Shown here: positions 59,717 to 64,000 of the stretch, one piece after another
Layout of the letters: each line of letters opens with the position of its first letter
Numbering within the stretch: position 1 is the first letter of the stretch
Origin: Hoyosella rhizosphaerae
GTDB taxonomy: Bacteria; Actinomycetota; Actinomycetes; Mycobacteriales; Mycobacteriaceae
Direction of reading: 5' to 3'
Assembly (NCBI RefSeq): GCF_014643175.1
Contig: NZ_BMJH01000001.1
Coordinates: 930,001-994,000 of the forward strand
DNA length: 64,000 bases
Position numbers and translations under genes: made by a program
The notes under the pieces: generated by a model
The model's input: only the letters and a program-made list of their open reading frames with translations
Databases searched by the model: none
Told to the model about the DNA's origin: nothing

Positions 59717-60199
59717 GTTCCTGACTGACCGCGCTTTCCGTTGTACTAGCGGCCTACCCGCGCCGATGTGCCTGTGTTGTGCGAGGCCGGTTGTGCAAGG
59801 CCGCGTGTTGCACCGTCACGGGTAAGCCCAGACTCGATTGCGATGAGAGTACTGAACCAGTCGCAAAAAAGTCGGCATATCGGACACGTTTCTATGCCAT
59901 TTGTTGGCGATGTCCTACGACTGAACGACGGTTCGCCGACCTGAAATTCAACTCCAGGAATTAAATAAATCAATCGTGCATGATTTATTTAAAGGTTTTT
60001 GCTGAGACCTGACGACTCACATATATTCGCTTTCAGCGCAATACATTGACGACCACGAATAACAGCCACAAAACGTGCAATGCTGAAATCGGCGAGCCAT
60101 ACGGTAAGCCAACAACCCCACTCTCGGCACCCAAGTCGGTGACACTACAGTGGAAATGTTTCCAGCGAACTGCACACTCCCCATCAGGAGGAACACAGC
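59717..60199. other. 483-bp intergenic region between the lipase and fadA
   Basis: No convincing gene is seen. It contains a perfect 12-bp A+T-rich inverted repeat (59961-59992), a possible fadA -10 (TACAGT near 60146) and the GGAGGAA ribosome site of fadA. It probably carries promoters for both divergent genes. Confidence 0.55.
59961..59992. promoter_or_regulatory. A+T-rich inverted repeat, possible operator of the lipase/fadA region
   Basis: TTAAATAAATCA (59961-59972), an 8-nt spacer, then TGATTTATTTAA (59981-59992); the arms are perfect. GGTTTTT follows at 59994. It is too A+T-rich to be a good intrinsic terminator and fits a binding site for a dimeric regulator better. It stands about 210 bp before fadA and 245 bp before the lipase start. 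Confidence 0.45.
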
Positions 60200-61411
60200 G
60201 TGGCTTCCACCACCAACTCAAGGAATGTCGTCTTTGTCGACGGCATCCGCACACCATTTGGTCGGGCCGGCAAAAAAGGGATATACGCCGAAACCCGCGC
60301 CGACGATCTCGTAGTCAATTGCATTCGCGAACTAGTTCGCCGAAATCCACAATTACCGACCGACCAAATAGACGAAGTCGCAATCGCCGCGACAACACAA
60401 ATCGGCGATCAAGGCCTCACAATAGGTCGCAGCGCCGCCATGCTCGCTGGGCTGTCCGAAACGGTCCCCGGTTACGCCATCGACCGCATGTGCGCTGGCG
60501 CGATGACAGCCGTCACCAATACGGCAGCCGGCATCGGTTTTGGCCAGTACGACATCGCTATAGCTGGTGGAGTCGAGCACATGGGACGTCACCCCATGGG
60601 CGAAGGCGTTGACCCCAACCCGCGCTTCCTCGCCGACAAACTCGTCGACCCCAGCGCGCTCGTCATGGGAAACACTGCAGAGAACCTGCACGACCGCTTC
60701 CCCAGCATCACCAAGGAACGCACTGACGCATACGCCATCGGCAGCCAGCAGAAATATGAGGCAGCCCGGGCGGCAGGAAAAATAGCCCAGACCTTGGTCC
60801 CCATAGCAACGCGTCACGTCGACAGCGGCTGGGGATACGCCACCGCCGACGAACCGCCACGTCCAAGCACCACTCTGGAGGACCTGGCCGCGCTCAAGAC
60901 ACCGTTCCGTACAGCAGGACGCATCACCGCGGGCAACGCTGCCGGTCTCAATGACGGCGCCACCGCAGCAATCCTCGCTGGTGAAGACACCGCTAAAGAA
61001 CTCGGCTTGCCCATCGGCATGCGCATGGTTGGCTTCGCCTTCAAGGGCGTCGACCCCGCCGTGATGGGAATCGGCCCCGTACCCGCCACCGAGAAACTTC
61101 TCGATCGCACCGGCCTCACGATTGGCGACATCGGACTGTTTGAAATTAACGAAGCATTCGCAGTGCAGGTTCTCGCCTTCCTTGAACACTTTGGCATTGC
61201 AGATGACGACCCCCGCGTCAACATGTGGGGCGGCGCCATCGCATGCGGCCACCCACTTGCGTCATCGGGCGTCCGCCTCATGACCCAGCTGAGCCACCAA
61301 TTCAAAGAACGCACAGACGTCCGCTATGGCCTCACCACCATGTGTATCGGCATGGGCATGGGCGGCAGCGTTATCTGGGAGAACCCGAACTACACCGGAG
61401 AGAAGGCATAA
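60200..61411 (+). CDS. fadA: Acetyl-CoA C-acyltransferase (thiolase)
   Basis: A 403-residue thiolase performing the last step of beta-oxidation. Catalytic Cys98 (DRMCAGAMT), His351 (ACGHPLASSG) and Cys382 (TTMCIGMGMGG) are intact. GGAGG lies nine bases before GTG 60200. It is followed after 6 bp by fadB, the pairing of Rv0859-Rv0860, so the two form a beta-oxidation complex. The location after fmt and a lipase is not where M. tuberculosis has it. Confidence 0.94.
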   Translation: MASTTNSRNVVFVDGIRTPFGRAGKKGIYAETRADDLVVNCIRELVRRNPQLPTDQIDEVAIAATTQIGDQGLTIGRSAAMLAGLSETVPGYAIDRMCAGAMTAVTNTAAGIGFGQYDIAIAGGVEHMGRHPMGEGVDPNPRFLADKLVDPSALVMGNTAENLHDRFPSITKERTDAYAIGSQQKYEAARAAGKIAQTLVPIATRHVDSGWGYATADEPPRPSTTLEDLAALKTPFRTAGRITAGNAAGLNDGATAAILAGEDTAKELGLPIGMRMVGFAFKGVDPAVMGIGPVPATEKLLDRTGLTIGDIGLFEINEAFAVQVLAFLEHFGIADDDPRVNMWGGAIACGHPLASSGVRLMTQLSHQFKERTDVRYGLTTMCIGMGMGGSVIWENPNYTGEKA

Positions 61412-61417
61412 GTACAC

Positions 61418-63529
61418 ATGACTGATCTCACGTCAGCCTTTGCAGATGAAGTCGTCACCCACGCATACACCACCCTTGTCGATGTCCCAGAAATCGAAGG
61501 CCGCATCGCGCTCGTCACACTCGACAACGGGTTCGACCACACCAAACCTTCCACCTTCGGCCCACAAGGACTCACTGAGCTAGACGCCGCACTAGACGTT
61601 GCCTTTGATGCGAAACCCTCGGCGATTGCCATCACCGGCAAGCCCTTCATCTTTGCCGTTGGTGCAGACCTCAAAGGTGTTCCCGACATCAAAGACCGCG
61701 ACCTCGCGCTCCACATCGGGCAGCTTGGGCACCGGGTCTTCAAGCGCCTACGCGACTCCTCCATCCCCACCTTCGCCTTTGTCAACGGCGCAGTAATGGG
61801 TGGCGGGCTTGAAGTTGCGCTAGCGTGCCACTACCGCACTGTCTCCCGCAGCGCCGCAGCAATTGCACTGCCAGAATGCTTCCTTGGGTTAGTGCCAGGC
61901 TGGGGCGGCACCCAGTTGCTGCCTAACATCATCGGCCCGTCCAATGCTGTAACTGTTGTTCTGGAGAATGCGCTCAACCAGAACAAGATGCTGAAACCCG
62001 ATCAAGCAGCCAAACTGGGAATCTTCGACACCGTCCTCGACTCAGCTGACTACATCGAACAGTCGATCCGCTGGGCCGCTGGCGTTCTAAATGGCTCCGT
62101 CACCGTCGACCGCCCCACTGTGGAACGCGGCCAGGAATGGGACGACGCCATTGCCCGCGCGAAGAAGTTCGTCGACGCCAAGACTAAAGGCAACGCCCCG
62201 GGACCCGCGCGCGCCCTCGAACTGCTCGAACTTGCGAAAACAATCGACATCAATGACCCCGACTCACTCGCAAACGGGTTCGCAGCGGAAGACGAAGCTC
62301 TTGCTGACTTGATCATGAGCGACGAGCTACGCGCTGGTCTCTACGCCTTTGATCTCGTTCAACGACGCGCAAAGCGCCCAGCGGGAGCCCCCGACCGTAG
62401 CCTTGCGCGCCCCATCACTGGGGTTGGCGTCATCGGTGCAGGTTTGATGGCCTCCCAGCTGGCGCTTCTTTTTGTCCGGCAGTTGAAGGTTCCGGTCATC
62501 CTCACCGATATTGACCAGGAGCGCATCGACAAGGGTGTGGCCTACGTTCACTCCGAGATCGACAAGCTCCAGGGCAAGGGCCGTCTGTCCCCAGATGGCG
62601 CAAATCGCCTCAAGGCGCTCGTGTCGGGATCTCTCGACAAGTCTGTTTTTGCCAGCACAAACTTCGTCATCGAAGCCGTGTTCGAGAACATGGACTTGAA
62701 GAAGAAGATCTTCGCGGAACTTGAGGACCACATCGCTGACGATACGATCCTCGCAACAAACACATCGTCGTTGTCCATCACGACGATGGCAGCGGATCTC
62801 AAACATCCAGAGCGTGTGGTCGGGTTCCACTTCTTCAACCCTGTGGCCGTCCTGCCACTCCTAGAGATCATCCGCGGCGAAAAAACCGACGATGTCACTC
62901 TCGCCACCGCGTTCGCAACAGCGAAGGAACTGAAAAAGTCTGCGGTTCTCGTCGCGGATCTGCCAGGCTTTGTCTTCAACCGGCTGCTCATCCGCACGCT
63001 CGGCGAAGTCATGAACTCCGTTGACGAAGGCACCCCATTTGAGGTGGCTGATATTGCGATCAGTGAACTTGGAATGCCGATGACACCGTTTGCGCTGCTC
63101 GGACTTGTGGGACCAGCTGTAGCACTGCACACCGGTGAAACATTGTCGGAGCACTATCCTGAACGGTTCAAAGACTCGCCAGGGTTGCGTGCCATCGTTG
63201 ACGCTGGGATCAAGGGGATCTGGTCGTACGATCAGGCAGGGAACCAGACGGTTGATCCAGAGGTCGCCAAGTTGTGGACACAGGGCGACAATCCATCCAC
63301 TGCCGAGCAGGTACTTGATCGCACCCGTCGCGCTTTTGCTGAGGAAATTCGCATCATGCTCGACGAGGGTGTTGTAGCTGCTGCTCAGGACATTGATTTG
63401 TGCATGATCCTTGGTGGTGGGTTCGCGTTTTGGAACGGCGGCATCACGCCATACCTGGACCGCACCGGTGCTTCTGAGGCTGTGAACGGAAAACGCTTCC
63501 TAGAACCTGGCGTTGCCAGCGTTTCTTAG
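61418..63529 (+). CDS. fadB: Multifunctional beta-oxidation protein (enoyl-CoA hydratase / 3-hydroxyacyl-CoA dehydrogenase)
   Basis: A 703-residue fusion. The N-terminal crotonase domain has the oxyanion/Glu region VNGAVMGGGLEVALACHY and LPECFLGLVPGWGGTQLLP. From about residue 325 the NAD-binding domain begins with GVIGAGLMASQLALLF, then IEAVFENMDLKKKIF, TNTSSLSITTM and RVVGFHFFNPVAVLPLLEI, followed by the C-terminal dehydrogenase domain. It acts with FadA. A hairpin terminator follows. Confidence 0.94.
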   Translation: MTDLTSAFADEVVTHAYTTLVDVPEIEGRIALVTLDNGFDHTKPSTFGPQGLTELDAALDVAFDAKPSAIAITGKPFIFAVGADLKGVPDIKDRDLALHIGQLGHRVFKRLRDSSIPTFAFVNGAVMGGGLEVALACHYRTVSRSAAAIALPECFLGLVPGWGGTQLLPNIIGPSNAVTVVLENALNQNKMLKPDQAAKLGIFDTVLDSADYIEQSIRWAAGVLNGSVTVDRPTVERGQEWDDAIARAKKFVDAKTKGNAPGPARALELLELAKTIDINDPDSLANGFAAEDEALADLIMSDELRAGLYAFDLVQRRAKRPAGAPDRSLARPITGVGVIGAGLMASQLALLFVRQLKVPVILTDIDQERIDKGVAYVHSEIDKLQGKGRLSPDGANRLKALVSGSLDKSVFASTNFVIEAVFENMDLKKKIFAELEDHIADDTILATNTSSLSITTMAADLKHPERVVGFHFFNPVAVLPLLEIIRGEKTDDVTLATAFATAKELKKSAVLVADLPGFVFNRLLIRTLGEVMNSVDEGTPFEVADIAISELGMPMTPFALLGLVGPAVALHTGETLSEHYPERFKDSPGLRAIVDAGIKGIWSYDQAGNQTVDPEVAKLWTQGDNPSTAEQVLDRTRRAFAEEIRIMLDEGVVAAAQDIDLCMILGGGFAFWNGGITPYLDRTGASEAVNGKRFLEPGVASVS

Positions 63530-63572
63530 CGAACCAGCGTGTCCTAGGAAATAGGGTGATCACGTAGGGATG

Positions 63573-63618
63573 TGTCCGACATTGAGGCCGCACAGGTCGC
63601 GGTGTCGGACATTTTCTC
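63573..63618 (+). terminator. Rho-independent terminator after fadB
   Basis: TGTCCGACA (63573-63581) pairs with TGTCGGACA (63603-63611), a perfect 9-bp stem; TTTTCTC follows. The loop can form an additional CCGC/GCGG pairing. It lies 44 bp after the fadB stop. Confidence 0.7.
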
Positions 63619-63647
63619 GTTGAAGCGTCTGCACGTCGTGCGCGCTT

Positions 63648-64000
63648 TTATGACGAAGGTGATTCGTCGGCGAGTAGCCGGTACAACGCTTTCCGGGCGT
63701 CTGTCAGAATCTCCGCTGCTTTGTCTCTTTGTTCCTGGGTGCCGACGTTGGCAACTTCTGTTGCTGCCGACCCAACGAGGCGGGCAAGTTGACGAAGCTC
63801 GCGTCCGGTGTTGGACTTTCCGTCAGAGACAGCAAACGGGTCGCCGATTGCCGACTTGTTTTCCTCGACGTAGCTTGTGCCTTGCTCTGTGAGTTTGGCA
63901 GTTTTTCGTCCACCGATGTTTTCGATGAGGACGATTCCTTCGTCTTCGAGCTGTGACAAGGCTGGATAGATCGAGCCGGGGCTGGGTTTCCACTGCCCGT
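63648..64000 (-). CDS. PadR-family transcriptional regulator, 5' end beyond the window
   Basis: C-terminal part (about 117 residues) of a PadR regulator. The winged-helix segment WKPSPGSIYPALSQLEDEGI is readable up to the window edge, followed by the wing GGRKTAKLTEQGTSYVEEN and a helical tail. The start lies beyond 64000; a TTG at 63959 is not the true start. Target genes are unknown; it is convergent with fadB, so no link to beta-oxidation is implied. Confidence 0.82.
   Translation of the reverse strand, partial: GQWKPSPGSIYPALSQLEDEGIVLIENIGGRKTAKLTEQGTSYVEENKSAIGDPFAVSDGKSNTGRELRQLARLVGSAATEVANVGTQEQRDKAAEILTDARKALYRLLADESPSS

Overview
The window is a stretch of chromosome from a mycolic-acid-producing actinomycete (order Mycobacteriales). 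Three things support this. Gene order closely follows the Mycobacterium tuberculosis segment from about Rv1406 (fmt) to Rv1491c. There is an InhA-type enoyl-ACP reductase next to a MabA-type FabG. Several small families typical of the order are present (Rv1476-like, Rv1473A-like, DUF3097, AcnR, SufR, MptB). GC content looks moderate (roughly 55-60 percent by eye, not counted), lower than most of the group. The FabG1-InhA pair argues against Corynebacterium, which lacks FAS-II. I cannot name the genus from sequence alone. All homology statements rest on remembered family features and motifs; no search was run.

Layout. 1-6 kb: a truncated TVP38 membrane protein, a Baeyer-Villiger-type flavin monooxygenase, an SPFH/NfeD pair, a DUF3097 protein and an unknown gene. 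5.5-14 kb, all minus strand: an Rv1476-like membrane protein, two NlpC/P60 peptidoglycan hydrolases, MoxR, a DUF58 protein, a VWA protein, FabG1, InhA and ferrochelatase. 14-20 kb: aconitase with its AcnR operator and acnR, a small HTH protein and an ABC-F protein. 20-22 kb: a dehydrogenase and a lycopene cyclase. 22-28.4 kb: the SUF operon sufR-B-D-C-S-U-T. 28.5-35.3 kb: MptB-like mannosyltransferase, an ABC exporter, heme A synthase, a quinone reductase and heme O synthase. 35.6-40.5 kb: transketolase, transaldolase, 6-phosphogluconolactonase and a coupled membrane protein. 40.5-53.7 kb, minus strand: secG, tpiA-pgk-gap, whiA-yvcK-rapZ-uvrC, a PH-domain protein, ribH-ribBA-ribE-ribD and rpe. 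53.8-58.6 kb: two small membrane proteins, an amidase, rsmB and fmt. 58.7-64 kb: a secreted lipase, fadA-fadB and a PadR regulator cut by the window end.

How the parts fit. Iron-sulfur and heme biology recurs (SUF assembly, [4Fe-4S] aconitase, an Fe-S ferrochelatase, CtaA and CtaB). So does the cell envelope (InhA/FabG1, MptB, NlpC/P60 proteins). Central carbon flow is represented by lower glycolysis, the non-oxidative pentose phosphate branch and beta-oxidation. Most neighbours overlap by ATGA/GTGA or lie a few bases apart, so long co-transcribed blocks are likely.

This is mostly conserved core genome and I found no convincing new defence or mobile system. The best leads are: loss of zwf and opcA from between tal and pgl; four coding repeats in different genes that all have a 15-bp (five-codon) period; a perfect AcnR operator and a candidate SufR operator; unexplained inverted repeats upstream of an NlpC/P60 gene and of fadA; and a lycopene cyclase gene standing away from any other carotenoid gene.
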